Positions 11,450 to 23,069 of a stretch of 64,000 nucleotides of DNA are shown one piece after another. The translations under genes were made by a program, and so were the position numbers. Source of the stretch: Paratinospora sagittata. Its lineage: Eukaryota > Streptophyta > Magnoliopsida > Ranunculales > Menispermaceae. Under the pieces are notes generated by a model. It did no database searches. It worked only from the letters and a program-made list of their open reading frames with translations, and was not told where the DNA came from. Location: assembly GCA_035771175.1 (NCBI GenBank), contig JAYMFD010001095.1, forward strand, positions 519,001 through 583,000. Direction: 5' to 3'. The first letter of the stretch is position 1; each line of letters begins with the position of its first letter.

Positions 11450-12633
11450 AATAGTGAATAGTGAATAGTAAAAAAAATGAATAGTCCTTTGAACAGTGAG
11501 TTGATATTTTAGTAGCTACCGAAATGGTAAATGATGATTCTCATGATAATCTATGGTCATTTCAGTGTTTAAATTGAGAGCTTAAGAGCATAGATAAACG
11601 CTCTTGAGGAAGCCCTATTGTTGCTCGATTTTAGCAGTTGAATTAGAAAACCCGTGCAACCACTGTGAGTATAGTTTTCTTGATTTGGTTCTTGTATGGC
11701 ATTGTACGCATATAAACTGTTTGATTGTACGCATGTAATATTATATATAAGGCATTGAGTTTTATGGATCATGTAAACTGATTTTAGCATTGGAGTTTGT
11801 AATGATGAGGCTTTGCGATTCCTCATTGTCATTTCGTTAGGTCTGTCCTAACAAGGGTTGCGATCCTTGAAATGACTGTTAATTGGGTAATGAGATGTTG
11901 TGGCTACCTTGTAACGGCCATACAACGGTTAGACCCGCTCTCGTGCCTTGCGGAGGAGGGAGATTATGCATGGTGTTATTGAATTGGGTCATGAGAAGTT
12001 GTGTCTACCTTGTACGACCATACAAGGGTTAGACCCGCTCTCTTGCCTTGCGGAGGAGGGGGATTGTGCATTATGTTATTGAAAATCATGAAATTTATGA
12101 TGTTGACATGTACAATATATTCATTGAATGATGCATGTGTTGAATAAGTGTTTGAAATAATTTTAAATGTCATATTTCTCTAAATGTATATAATTGCCAT
12201 ATCAAGAACTATATTCACTGAGCTGTTGTTTGCTCACCCCATTTCCTCCAATATTTCAGGTATTGAGTCGAAGGGAAAAGGAAACTCCGTGAGTGAGTCT
12301 GGTATGTGTATGTCTGCTTGGAGGAAATAACTTTTGTTATTTTGATATGTATACTTATCACACATTATATATATATGTATTATCATCTAGATGGGATGTG
12401 TGGGCATATATATAGCTTAAGATATTGGATGAGGAAATGAAAATGTGACGTGTGAATAGAATGATTATGGGATTTGATTTGTGGTATATAAGAAAAAAAA
12501 ATTATGTAGATTTGGGAAGGATTGAGAGAATACGTGAAGGCTGACAGTGTATTATATACTGTATATGGGTATGTACAGTGTATAGTATACTGTGCCGGTC
12601 ATGACGTCAGCCTACGTCAGGGGCGTCGTGACA
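10393..12633 (+). repeat. 3' LTR of element A
   Basis: 2241 bp, about 99% identical to the 5' LTR by eye. It is preceded by aggacgaaattcc and the polypurine tract agttggggaga, and followed by the TSD CTACC. The main length difference is the 7-bp repeat array (about 11360-11470, shorter than in the 5' LTR). Its LTR motif is at 12216-12240. Confidence 0.92.
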
Positions 12634-12831
12634 CTACCCAGGTGCGGGCGCACCCCCTCGGGGCGAACGCCTAGCCATAGTACCACATAATATTGTCATA
12701 TCGCTATGTAGCAACCCAACCGCAGCTGGTCTACATCGAAACGATTATTTGTGTGCCACTATTCATGAATAGCGCAGGGCCTTCCTAGGAATCGAACTCG
12801 AGACCTCCTTTAAGGAGTCTAATTTCGCATT
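12634..12831 (+). mobile_element. Palindromic element, rest of left arm, truncated by LTR B
   Basis: Continues the arm begun at 3772-3806 and matches 31727-31922 (caccccctcggggcgaacgc, atcgaactcgagacctcc, tttcgcat). It stops at the start of the family-B LTR (12832), close to where the axis of the palindrome would be. The right arm is not found beyond, because family-B sequence and later truncations occupy that side. Confidence 0.85.
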
Positions 12832-13070
12832 TGTGACGCCCCGAAAATTATTTCATCTAGCCCATAACCCAATTGTATTTTGCCCAAACTCTATGTGTTG
12901 CCTTGATATGTTTGGTGTTTGTTTGATGATTGTTTAATGTTTGTATAGTTAATGCTTGATAATGTATATAAATATATGTATCATAAATTGTATATGAGTC
13001 ATGTTAAATTAAAGTTTAATGCATATGTTATTATTTATGCATGGGCTCATTAAACCATGAATTGATATGC

Positions 13071-16000
13071 GAAGGCAGCTACTGAGCCAGACCCGACAGC
13101 ATCCAGGACTTTGGTGGAAGGTACTCTTATTATTTGTGGTACTTCTATGCATGTATTATTTGATGCTGGTTCTACATTATCATTCATATCTGGACGTATG
13201 GTAGATAGTTTGCATTTGACTCCCATTAGGGCTAGTACATGGTTAGTGGTGAGTACTGTAGCTGGGGAAAGGATCTACCCGAACATGATTTGTAGCCAGT
13301 GTGTGGTTCAGATTGGTGATGTTGAGATGCCTATTGACTTTCGAGTCCTAGAGTTTTTAGAGTTTGATGCAATTCTAGGGATGGATTGGCTCGCAGCTTA
13401 TCATGCAATTATCGACTGTTTCACGAAGAGAATCATTTTTCAGATCCCCGGACACCCAATGTTTACACTACAGGGTAGAGCTTCAGACCAGACAGTCACA
13501 AGGGGTAGATTTGTGACTGATGGAGATAGGGAGATTTTGGCTGGGTTAGTACCTAATGAGGAAGAGACTAGTGAGGTGATACTTGAGGATATTGCCATTG
13601 TTAGGGACTTTGAAGATGTGTTCCCTGCGGATCTTCCAGGATTACCACCGAAACGAGAGATCGATTTCATTATTGAACTAGTCCCTGGCACGAAGCCTAT
13701 CTCCATGGCACCATATAGAATGGCGCCAGCCGAGTTGAAAGAGTTGCAGAAACAGCTCGAGGAGTTATTGGCTAAAGGCTTTATTTGCCCGAGTGTGTCA
13801 CCCTGGGGAGCTCCAGTTCTTTTTGTGAAAAAGAAAGATGGGAGCTTGCGGTTGTGCATCGACTATCGCCAATTGAACAGGATGACCATCAAGAACAAGT
13901 ATCCTCTCCCAAGGATTGATGACTTGTTTGATCAGTTGAGGGGAGCGAGGTATTTTTCAAAGATTGATTTGCGCTCCGGGTATCATCAACTGAGGATCAG
14001 GGAGGAGGATGTGCCTAAGACGGCATTCAGAACCCGCTATGGACATTATGAGTTCCTTGTGATGCCATTTGGTGTGACTAATGCACCAGCGATGTTCATG
14101 GACCTGATGCAGAGGGTCTTTAGGCAGTATCTGGATAAGTTTGTCATCGTCTTCATTGATGACATATTGGTGTATTCCAAGACTCAAGCTGAGCATGAAG
14201 AACACCTTAGAGTGACCTTGCAAACTCTGAGAGAGCATAGGCTATATGCAAAGCTGAGCAAGTGCGAGTTTTGGATCACCGAAGTGAAGTTCTTAGGTCA
14301 TGTGGTGAGTTCTGAGGGGATTTCAGTTGATCCGTCTAAGGTTGAAGCCATTATCAGTTGGCCTAGGCCTACCACAGTGACCGAGATCAGAAGCTTTCTT
14401 GGGTTAGCTGGTTACTATAGGAGATTCGTTCAGGGATTCTCCAAGATAGCTACGCCTATGACTAGGCTCACCCAGAAAGATGTGTCCTTTGTATGGACCG
14501 AGGAGTGTGAGAATGCCTTTTTAGAGTTAAAGAAAAGATTGACATCTACACCAGTGTTGATTTTGCCAGAGCCTGATCAGGAGTTAGTTATCTATACTGA
14601 TGCCTCTCGTATCGGCTTGGGTTGCGTGTTGATGCAGAAGGATAGGGTCATTGCTTATGCATCGAGGCAGTTGAAGGTGCATGAAAAAAAACTACCCTGT
14701 TCATGACTTAGAACTGGCCGCAATGGTTTTTGCTTTGAAGATTTGGAGGCATTATCTCTATGGTGAGAGATTCACTTTGTATTCTGACCATAAGAGCCTC
14801 AAGTACTTGTTCTCTCAGAAGGAATTGAACATGAGGCAGAGAAGGTGGTTAGAGCTCCTCAAAGACTATGATTTTACATTGGAATACCACCCAGGTAAAG
14901 CCAATGTAGTGGCTGATGCATTGAGCAGGAAGCGGGTAGAGACAGTTATGGTAGCACACCAGATGTCTCATGAGTGGAGACTACTTGAGGCGGCTACGGT
15001 TATGAGTATATGTGCTACCCCTTCAGATCAGATTGTGATATGTGCTCAAATGAGAGCTCAGCCTACACAAGTCCAGGAGGTAATTGACCAACAGAGACTT
15101 GACGTTGATTATGGGATATACAAGTCTTGGGCTGAGAGCAGTGATTTTACTGATTGGCACTTGTCATCTGATGGTGCCTTGAGATTTAGGGGACGTTTAT
15201 GGGTTCCCACAGATCCACAACTTAGACAGAGTGTTCTCCAAGAGGCTCACAGATCTCATTATGCTATTCATCCTGGCGGAACCAAGATGTATCATGATAT
15301 GAAAAGAATGTATTGGTGGCCCGACATGAAGAGAGAAATAGCTCAGTTCATTCAGAGGTGTGAGATCTGTCAAAGAGTCAAAGCTGAGCATCAGAGGCCT
15401 GGAGGGCAGATGCAACCGCTTGCCATTCCTGAGTGGAAATGGGAGCATGTCACTATGGATTTTGTTGTGGGATTACCCAACACCCCGAGGAGACATAATG
15501 CTGTTTGGGTTATTATTGATCGCTTGACCAAGTCTGCTCACTTTCTACCGGTGAACACTAGGGATTCTATGGACAAGCTGAGCAGACTCTATATGCGGGA
15601 GATAGTCAGATTACATGGAGTGCCTGTTTCGATTGTGTCAGATAGGGATCCGAGGTTTACATCGGTATTCTGGCAGGAGTTGCAGAGGCAGCTAGGCACT
15701 AGACTAGATCTCAGTACCGCTTTTCACCCCCAGACGGATGGCCAGTCTGAGAGGTTGATATCGATTTTAGAGGATATGTTTCGAGCTTGTGTCCTTGAGT
15801 CCAGTGGTAACTGGGAGGAGTACATACATTTGTGTGAGTTCGCGTTCAACAATAGCTATCAGTCCAGTATTGGCATGGCTCCTTTTGAGGCATTGTATGG
15901 TCGACCCTGTAGATCTCCGATCTGTTGGACGGAGGTAGGGAATGTTGCGATGATGGGACCAGAGTTTGTACAAGAACACACAGAGAATATTAAGAGGATC

Positions 16001-16507
16001 AAGCATAATATGAAAGTAGCCCAAGACAGGCAGAAGAGTTACACTGATGCCAAGCGGAAGACCGTAGAGTTCGAGGTGGGTGACCAAGTTTTATTGAAGG
16101 TCTCACCTCAGAAGGGCCAAACTAGATTTGGGATAAAAGGCAAGCTCGCTCCGAGATTTATTGGGCCGTTCGAGGTTTTAGAACGAATTGGCCCCGTCGC
16201 TTACCGATTAGCCTTGCCACCTCAGTTAGCAGCAGTCCACAATGTCTTTAACGTGTCAATGCTGAGAGTATACAAGAGTGATTTTGATCACGTCTTGGAC
16301 TGGAGGAACATTGAACTGAGGCAGGATGGGACTTATGATGAGGAACCTATTCAGATACTTGACCGGAAGGTCCAGAGGTTACGTAACCGTGAGATTCCGA
16401 TGGTTAAGGTGAGATGGCAGTTCCATGGCGAGGAACAGGTTACTTGGGAGCGTGAGGACTACATGATGGAGCACTTTGCCGAGTTCATGGGCTTAGGTAA
16501 TTCTTAA
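13071..16507 (+). pseudogene. Family-B pol (PR-RT-RNase H-IN-chromodomain), frameshifted, gag missing
   Basis: Two frames make up the polyprotein: 13071-14706 and 14681-16507, offset at an 8-A run (14684-14691). The first carries a retropepsin-like DAG (FDAGSTLSF, where most relatives have DSG), RT with FIDD at about 14155 and the start of RNase H (YTDAS). The second holds the rest of RNase H, the integrase HHCC zinc finger (HPGG..C.IC) and an intact D,D35E triad: Asp 15458, Asp 15641 and Glu 15749, with 35 residues between the last two. A GPY/F module ([10 protein letters not shown]) and a C-terminal chromodomain-like tail (EEQVTWERE) follow. The chromodomain and tRNA-Met primer place it in the Tekay/Del chromoviruses. 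The family normally encodes one continuous gag-pol, so the extra A is a lesion, though the only one seen in this pol. Confidence 0.92.
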
Positions 16508-16550
16508 CCTTAAAACTTCGAGGACGAAGTTCATTCTAAGGTGGGTGTGA

Positions 16551-19508
16551 TGTGACGCCCCGAAAATTATTTCATCTAGCCCATAACCCAATTGTATTTT
16601 GCCCAAACTCTGTGTTGCCTTGATATGTTTGGTGTTTGTTTGATGATTGTTTAATGTTTGTATAGTTAATGCTTGATAATGTATATAAATATATGTATCA
16701 TAAATTGTATATGAGTCATGTTAAATTAAAGTTTAATGCATATGTTATTATTTATGCATGGGCTCATTAAACCATGAATTGATATGGGTTAGGATTGATG
16801 GAATAAAAGGATAAATGAAATTGAAGATTTGGTGTATTAAATGGATTGGACATTTAAAATACATGTGGTTAGTATGGGTAGTATGAGACCAACACATGTG
16901 AAGGTTGGTGCATGAAAGTGGACAAGTGTCCAATGCCCACTTGTCTTCTTCAAGGAAGTGCTAGAATGAGTGGAGGGAACCAAGGAGAGGAAAACAAGGA
17001 GAGAATCAAGGAGAGAATCAAGGAGGGAATCAAGGAAGTGCTAGAAAGAGGTGAGTGGAGAGAAAAGAAAGAAGAAGAGAAAGAAAAGAAGAGAAAGGAA
17101 AGAAGAAGAGAAAGAAGGAGAGAGTTGTAGGAGTAAGAACCCTGCGAGATTTTCATCAAGGAAGTGGATCTTTGGAATTTACGGTCAGATTGAGCTCAAA
17201 TTTTGTCAGCACGTTCGTAGCTTATGGTTCTTCATTCTGGTCGGTGGAGATCTTGATCAGAGGTTTCTTCTGAGAGATCTAACCTCTCAAACAAAGCTGG
17301 CCGGAAAGTCTGGATTTCTCGCACTGTTTCGGTCAAACTTATAGATCTCCTAAGTCTACCGTTAGATGGCTACCAAATTTGGGTATGTAGTTTAAGACTG
17401 ATATTTATACATTCTGAACGGTGGAGATCGTAATTAGAGTCTTTTTCTGAGAGATATAACCTCTTAAACGAAGCTAGTCGGAATTTCTGGGTTTCTCGTG
17501 CCGTTTCGGTCAAACTTACAGATCTCCTCAATCTACCGTTGGATGGATATCAAATTTGGGTATGTCCTTTATAACAGATATTTCTATATTCTGAACGGTG
17601 GAAATATTTATACGTTAATTATTTTGTGTGATATAGCCATCTGAGTTTGGGTATTTGCAGCAGGAAAGGAGAAACTGTCTGATTAGACACTTGCTCATCA
17701 AAGATACATATCTTTTCGGTCCACCGTTGGATTGGGCTGATATTTGGACAGAAGGTTTGTTTCTTCACATACTTCAATCTGTACGGTTGATTTTGTGATT
17801 ACATATTTCTGTTGGTAGATTGATACATCTGAACAGAATAATACATGTGAAGAATTGGTAGGGTTGTTTGTATTAGACCTACATTTAGAATATGAACTTA
17901 GACCTTTCCAAATAGCTTGCATGTCAACTATGTTGACCTAGTTGCCATTGTGGATGAACCCATGATGCAAAATCAGTGATATACATGGCTGAACATGGCG
18001 ACCTAGTGTAAATCGACAATATGGCCTAAGTATGGAAAATTTCATATTTTAGGGCTTTTGATGCTTTTGGCTTAGAATCATTGAATTGATGCAACTTATG
18101 TTTAATTAAGCATGATTAGGGTTGATTATGCTACTGATTTGGTGGTTGTGACCATATCATGGGTTAGGCCTACTTGTGATCAAGTGACCCAAATTTGGAC
18201 ATGTTTATGCCTAAGGAATTGAAAATCAGTATTTTTGATTAATAGAATGGTTTATGAATGAGAACTATGCATTAGAGGCCTAAGTCATGTGATTTGAGTT
18301 GAATGATGGGATTAAATGGGATTTAGGCCTATTAATTATATGTGGGCTGATTTAGGGTTGATTTGTAATGTCTATGTAATTGAGCATAGAAATTGATGTA
18401 TGGTAGGATATTGATGTATGTTTCAGGATCTTGATTGGGTTGATTCGGTTTGGTGGTCGTGTGTGATTAAATACTCTCGCGAGGCTTGGTTGTGAGTAGG
18501 CTTCACTTATGATTATATCATTTATGTCATCATATCACTTATATATATTGTATGTTGAAAGCATGAATGTGTTCTAATGTTTTGAATGATGCATTGATTT
18601 GAGAAAACCTTATGACTTTGGTTGGGCCCATCTATCTGGCTAATAGGGGGACTTGACCTTGTCATAGGAGGGTTTTAAGAAGGAAATGATTGGGATCAAC
18701 GGCACGGTGAAATAGACGTGGACTAGTAACCCAAGTAAACATGATTGGGATCAACGGCACGGCGAAATAGACGTGGACTAGTAACCCAAGGCATGTGGAA
18801 TGTGGATCCAAATTGATAAACTTTTACTTGCATCGAACTTATTATAAATGCTTGATATCTATATGTTATGAGCTTTTAATCATGCTACACATTGACATGC
18901 ATACATGGTTTTTATTGATGAGTATTGATAGCATATTTGAATTCTATTCACTGGGCATCGTTGGCTCACCCTCATTTTCCTCTTTCAGGTCCTTCTGTCC
19001 CGAATAAGGGCAAGGGAGTAGTCATATCTTGAGGGCCTTGCCTGCGAGAGAATCCAAGTCCTCTATGTGAGTTGAGAGGCATTTTGATTGAATTGTGTTT
19101 TATATTATGAAGTATTATATTTTGGATTATGTAATTATAATACTTACCACATTTTAGTATGGGTGAGTTGGGACTTGCTAGATAGACTATGTGGGCATAT
19201 GACGGTTTTTATTTGTGCCCACAATTTTAGATTTTATGTCTATGTCAATTTTAATGGACTGTAGGGATTATGATTTTATTTATGGTTCATTTTTATGGAT
19301 TATCTCTTGTCTTGGATGATTAATACGGTGGGTAGTTTTGTTTAATACCTTTTGATATCATATTGTTGTTTGGGATAAGGCTTGTAGGGTCTCAACCACC
19401 TCACGGGAGTTGAGGAGTGGTCGGAGATGCCTACGCCGGGCGTCCCGCCCCGGCATTCCGCATGCCATTCCCTGCGGGGTTGGTGGTCCGGGGCACGGGG
19501 TCGCCACA
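16551..19508 (+). repeat. Full-length LTR of family B (3' LTR of B1 and 5' LTR of B2)
   Basis: 2958 bp, tgtgacgccccg..ggtcgccaca. It contains a GA-rich segment (16977-17130), quasi-repeated blocks around 17220-17600 (each 'ctctcaaacaaagct.g.cgga..tctgg.tttctcg'), a 55-bp tandem duplication (18686-18791) and the motif CACTGGGC..GGCTCACCC (18949-18971). A CG-rich terminal block at 19390-19508 is also present in LTR E and at 62600-62731. B1 ends at it and B2's primer site starts right after it, so one LTR is shared by two tandem elements. Confidence 0.93.
18686..18791 (+). repeat. 55-bp tandem duplication in LTR B
   Basis: atgattgggatcaacggcac occurs at 18686 and 18741, each followed by gaaatagacgtggactagta. 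The fragment at about 61905-62015 has a diverged version of the same duplication. Confidence 0.85.
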
Positions 19509-19526
19509 GTTGGTATCAGAGCCTGA
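19509..19526 (+). other. Primer-binding site of element B2
   Basis: ttggtatcagagcctga follows the LTR end after one base. It is complementary to initiator tRNA-Met, as in families A and C. Confidence 0.9.
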
Positions 19527-19742
19527 TTTTACTAGGTTTGGTCTATGTATTGGACTTAGATGACTTTGACCTAGGAATTGGGTGAGAGATTTAGGTGATT
19601 AAAAAGCTTAAATGAACTAACTTAAAAGCCTTACTATCATATTTTCTGTGTGTATTATATGATATGGGTAGTTATGAGGCTTTGTTAATGTTTTAAATTC
19701 TTTAATGTGTGATGGTTGCTCGTATTTCTACTTCTCAGTGTC

Positions 19743-22700
19743 ATGAGGAGGAGCGAGAGATTGGGACAGCCACACACAGGGCCATCCGATGATGACCGGA
19801 TGGGGAGGATGGAGGAGATCATTCAGGCACAAGGCCGCTTGATGGCAGCCCAGACTTCACAAATACAGGCTTTAGTGCAGCAAGTTGAGGCTATTGCTCG
19901 ACAGTCACCTCAAACGATACCTCAGGAGGCGGGCACTAGTGGGGCCGAGGCTAGTGGAGCTGCAGGGGCAGCAGGACCTCAAATAGCTGTACCTCAGCCT
20001 ATGCCTACACCTGCTCCTAATGTTGTGGAGAACCCCACTGATCGGCGGATCAGACTGCTAGAGAAGTTCATGAAGCTAAAGCCTAAGGAATTCACTGGTG
20101 GGGTTGACTTGAAGAAGGCCGAAGATTGGCTGAAGAATGTCGAGAAGATTAGTCGCTCCTTAGAGCTTGATGAGGAGTCTCAGGTCCTATGTGCTGCTCA
20201 CACACTGGAGAGTGATGCAGAGGATTGGTGGCTTTCAGTGTTGGATACACAGGGGACAGTGAAGAGTTGGGACACCTTCAAACGGTTGTTCTTACAGGCT
20301 TACGTTCCAGAGACTGAGAGACAGGCTAAGCAACTCGAGTTTTTGAATCTCGCACAGGGCACCATGTCAGTCAGGGAGTACGAGCTCAGATTTAGGCAGC
20401 TCGCAGTTTATGCTCCTGGATTAGTTCAGACACCGAGTGATAAGATTATGAGGTTCTCTTTGAACCTAAGGCCTGCGATCCGACAGGCGTTGTCTGTGAC
20501 GAAGATGACTGATTTTGCCACAGTGGTCCAGAGGGCCAAACAGTATGAGTTGGCTGAGCGGGTTGATGGCATGTCTACACGGGCAGCTCCGGGTGTACAG
20601 ACTTCACAGGCAGAGTCCGGGGGACAGTTTAAAATTCCATGGAAGAAGGGAAACTGGGGAAAGAAGAGAAAGTTTTATGGAGGAGCACAGTCCGAGGGTG
20701 CTCAGAGTAAGACATCCGAGGTTCAGACTGGTATGATGGTCTCACCAGTGGTTTCCTCTCCTGTCCCTATTCCTACTCAGGCACCGAGTGCACCAAGACC
20801 CCCATTCCCACAGACTGCTGGCCGAGGCAGAGGTAGAGGCCGAGGAAGTTATGTGACGACATCTCAGACTGGGTCATTTGCGCCCAGGGCTCCATTCTTA
20901 TGTTTTCATTGTGGGCAGGCTGGGCATAGGAAGCTCGAGTGTCCGAATTTTCAGAGAGCTCAGGGATTTGTGCAGCAGTCCAGTGCCAGAGAGACAGTGA
21001 AGGCAGCTACTGAGCCAGACCCGACAGCATCCAGGACTTTGGTGGAAGGTACTCTTATTATTTGTGGTACTTCTATGCATGTATTATTTGATGCTGGTTC
21101 TACATTATCATTCATATCTGGACGTATGGTAGATAGTTTGCATTTGACTCCCATTAGGGCTAGTACATGGTTAGTGGTGAGTACTGTAGCTGGGGAAAGG
21201 ATCTACCCGAACATGATTTGTAGCCAGTGTGTGGTTCAGATTGGTGATGTTGAGATGCCTATTGACTTTCGAGTCCTAGAGTTTTTAGAGTTTGATGCAA
21301 TTCTAGGGATGGATTGGCTCGCAGCTTATCATGCAATTATCGACTGTTTCACGAAGAGAATCATTTTTCAGATCCCCGGACACCCAATGTTTACACTACA
21401 GGGTAGAGCTTCAGACCAGACAGTCACAAGGGGTAGATTTGTGACTGATGGAGATAGGGAGATTTTGGCTGGGTTAGTACCTAATGAGGAAGAGACTAGT
21501 GAGGTGATACTTGAGGATATTGCCATTGTTAGGGACTTTGAAGATGTGTTCCCTGCGGATCTTCCAGGATTACCACCGAAACGAGAGATCGATTTCATTA
21601 TTGAACTAGTCCCTGGCACGAAGCCTATCTCCATGGCACCATATAGAATGGCGCCAGCCGAGTTGAAAGAGTTGCAGAAACAGCTCGAGGAGTTATTGGC
21701 TAAAGGCTTTATTTGCCCGAGTGTGTCACCCTGGGGAGCTCCAGTTCTTTTTGTGAAAAAGAAAGATGGGAGCTTGCGGTTGTGCATCGACTATCGCCAA
21801 TTGAACAGGATGACCATCAAGAACAAGTATCCTCTCCCAAGGATTGATGACTTGTTTGATCAGTTGAGGGGAGCGAGGTATTTTTCAAAGATTGATTTGC
21901 GCTCCGGGTATCATCAACTGAGGATCAGGGAGGAGGATGTGCCTAAGACGGCATTCAGAACCCGCTATGGACATTATGAGTTCCTTGTGATGCCATTTGG
22001 TGTGACTAATGCACCAGCGATGTTCATGGACCTGATGCAGAGGGTCTTTAGGCAGTATCTGGATAAGTTTGTCATCGTCTTCATTGATGACATATTGGTG
22101 TATTCCAAGACTCAAGCTGAGCATGAAGAACACCTTAGAGTGACCTTGCAAACTCTGAGAGAGCATAGGCTATATGCAAAGCTGAGCAAGTGCGAGTTTT
22201 GGATCACCGAAGTGAAGTTCTTAGGTCATGTGGTGAGTTCTGAGGGGATTTCAGTTGATCCGTCTAAGGTTGAAGCCATTATCAGTTGGCCTAGGCCTAC
22301 CACAGTGACCGAGATCAGAAGCTTTCTTGGGTTAGCTGGTTACTATAGGAGATTCGTTCAGGGATTCTCCAAGATAGCTACGCCTATGACTAGGCTCACC
22401 CAGAAAGATGTGTCCTTTGTATGGACCGAGGAGTGTGAGAATGCCTTTTTAGAGTTAAAGAAAAGATTGACATCTACACCAGTGTTGATTTTGCCAGAGC
22501 CTGATCAGGAGTTAGTTATCTATACTGATGCCTCTCGTATCGGCTTGGGTTGCGTGTTGATGCAGAAGGATAGGGTCATTGCTTATGCATCGAGGCAGTT
22601 GAAGGTGCATGAAAAAAAACTACCCTGTTCATGACTTAGAACTGGCCGCAATGGTTTTTGCTTTGAAGATTTTGAGGCATTATCTCTATGGTGAGAGATT

Positions 22701-23069
22701 CACTTTGTATTCTGACCATAAGAGCCTCAAGTACTTGTTCTCTCAGAAGGAATTGAACATGAGGCAGAGAAGGTGGTTGAGGCAGAGAAGGTGGTTAGAG
22801 CTCCTCAAAGACTATGATTTTACATTGGAATACCACCCAGGTAAAGCCAATGTAGTGGCTGATGCATTGAGCAGGAAGCGGGTAGAGACAGTTATGGTAG
22901 CACACCAGATGTCTCATGAGTGGAGACTACTTGAGGCGGCTACGGTTATGAGTATATGTGCTACCCCTTCAGATCAGATTGTGATATGTGCTCAAATGAG
23001 AGCTCAGCCTACACAAGTCCAGGAGGTAATTGACCAACAGAGACTTGACGTTGATTATGGGATATACTT
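19743..23069 (+). pseudogene. Family-B gag-pol, frameshifted and 3'-truncated
   Basis: The start is set at ATG 19743 (MRRSERLGQ), the first in-frame ATG. An out-of-frame ATG at 19712 precedes it. Residue positions count from 19743. A coiled gag N-terminus with a Q/A/P-rich linker (~1-100) is followed by a capsid-like core (~105-260; [23 protein letters not shown]). A CCHC zinc knuckle [14 protein letters not shown] starts at ~387. The retropepsin-like FDAGSTLSF has its Asp at ~450, RT has FIDD near 781-784, and RNase H has TDAS near 928. The frame is lost at the 8-A run 22612-22619 and continues one frame over to 23069. An in-frame 18-bp duplication adds six residues in RNase H (~22764-22799). 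The junction at 23069 removes integrase. The product would be a truncated polyprotein. Confidence 0.92.
22764..22799 (+). repeat. 18-bp tandem duplication in RNase H of B2
   Basis: The unit tgaggcagagaaggtggt is present twice here and once in B1 (about 14833). It preserves the frame, adding six residues. Confidence 0.9.

Larger units (their letters stand above)
3807..12633 (+). mobile_element. Element A: complete Ty3/gypsy LTR retrotransposon with decayed coding region
   Basis: Structure: 5' LTR 3807-6072, tRNA-Met-type primer-binding site just after it, decayed internal region, purine tract at 10380-10392, 3' LTR 10393-12633. Both LTRs start tgtaacaccccg and end gtcgtgaca. The 5-bp TSD CTACC is present at 3802-3806 and 12634-12638. 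The internal region keeps order PR-RT-RNase H-IN, which places it in Ty3/gypsy, but stops occur in every frame. The LTR pair differs by only about ten substitutions plus a repeat-length change, so the insertion is young. Because the element landed with dead coding sequence, it is best seen as non-autonomous, using proteins of related elements. Confidence 0.93.
12832..19508 (+). mobile_element. Element B1: Tekay/Del-type chromovirus with 5' deletion
   Basis: A 238-bp stub of the 5' LTR (12832-13069, tgtgacgccccg) is joined through one extra base to mid gag-pol (from 13071, equivalent to 20999). The deletion removed the rest of the LTR, the primer site and gag. Pol then runs to 16507, followed by a purine-rich tract (ggtgggtgtga, 16541-16550) and a full 3' LTR (16551-19508). 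That LTR also serves as the 5' LTR of the next element. The 5' stub and the 3' LTR differ by a 2-base indel over their 238-bp overlap, so the insertion is recent. Confidence 0.9.
16551..23069 (+). mobile_element. Element B2: 5' part of a family-B retrotransposon, truncated in RNase H/IN linker
   Basis: Consists of the shared LTR, primer site, leader, complete gag and pol as far as gggatata (23069), where a reverse-strand family-C element starts. Over their common ~2.05 kb B2 is essentially identical to B1, including the 8-A frameshift. One base difference (14743 G versus T in B2) and an extra 18-bp tandem duplication in B2 separate them. Integrase, chromodomain and 3' LTR are lost. Confidence 0.9.

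Noticed and set aside
13440..13859. Minus-strand frames of 93-139 residues within pol (also 13957-14238, 21368-21787, 21885-22166)
   Set aside because: Shadows of the RT frame on the opposite strand, identical in both B copies because the copies are identical.
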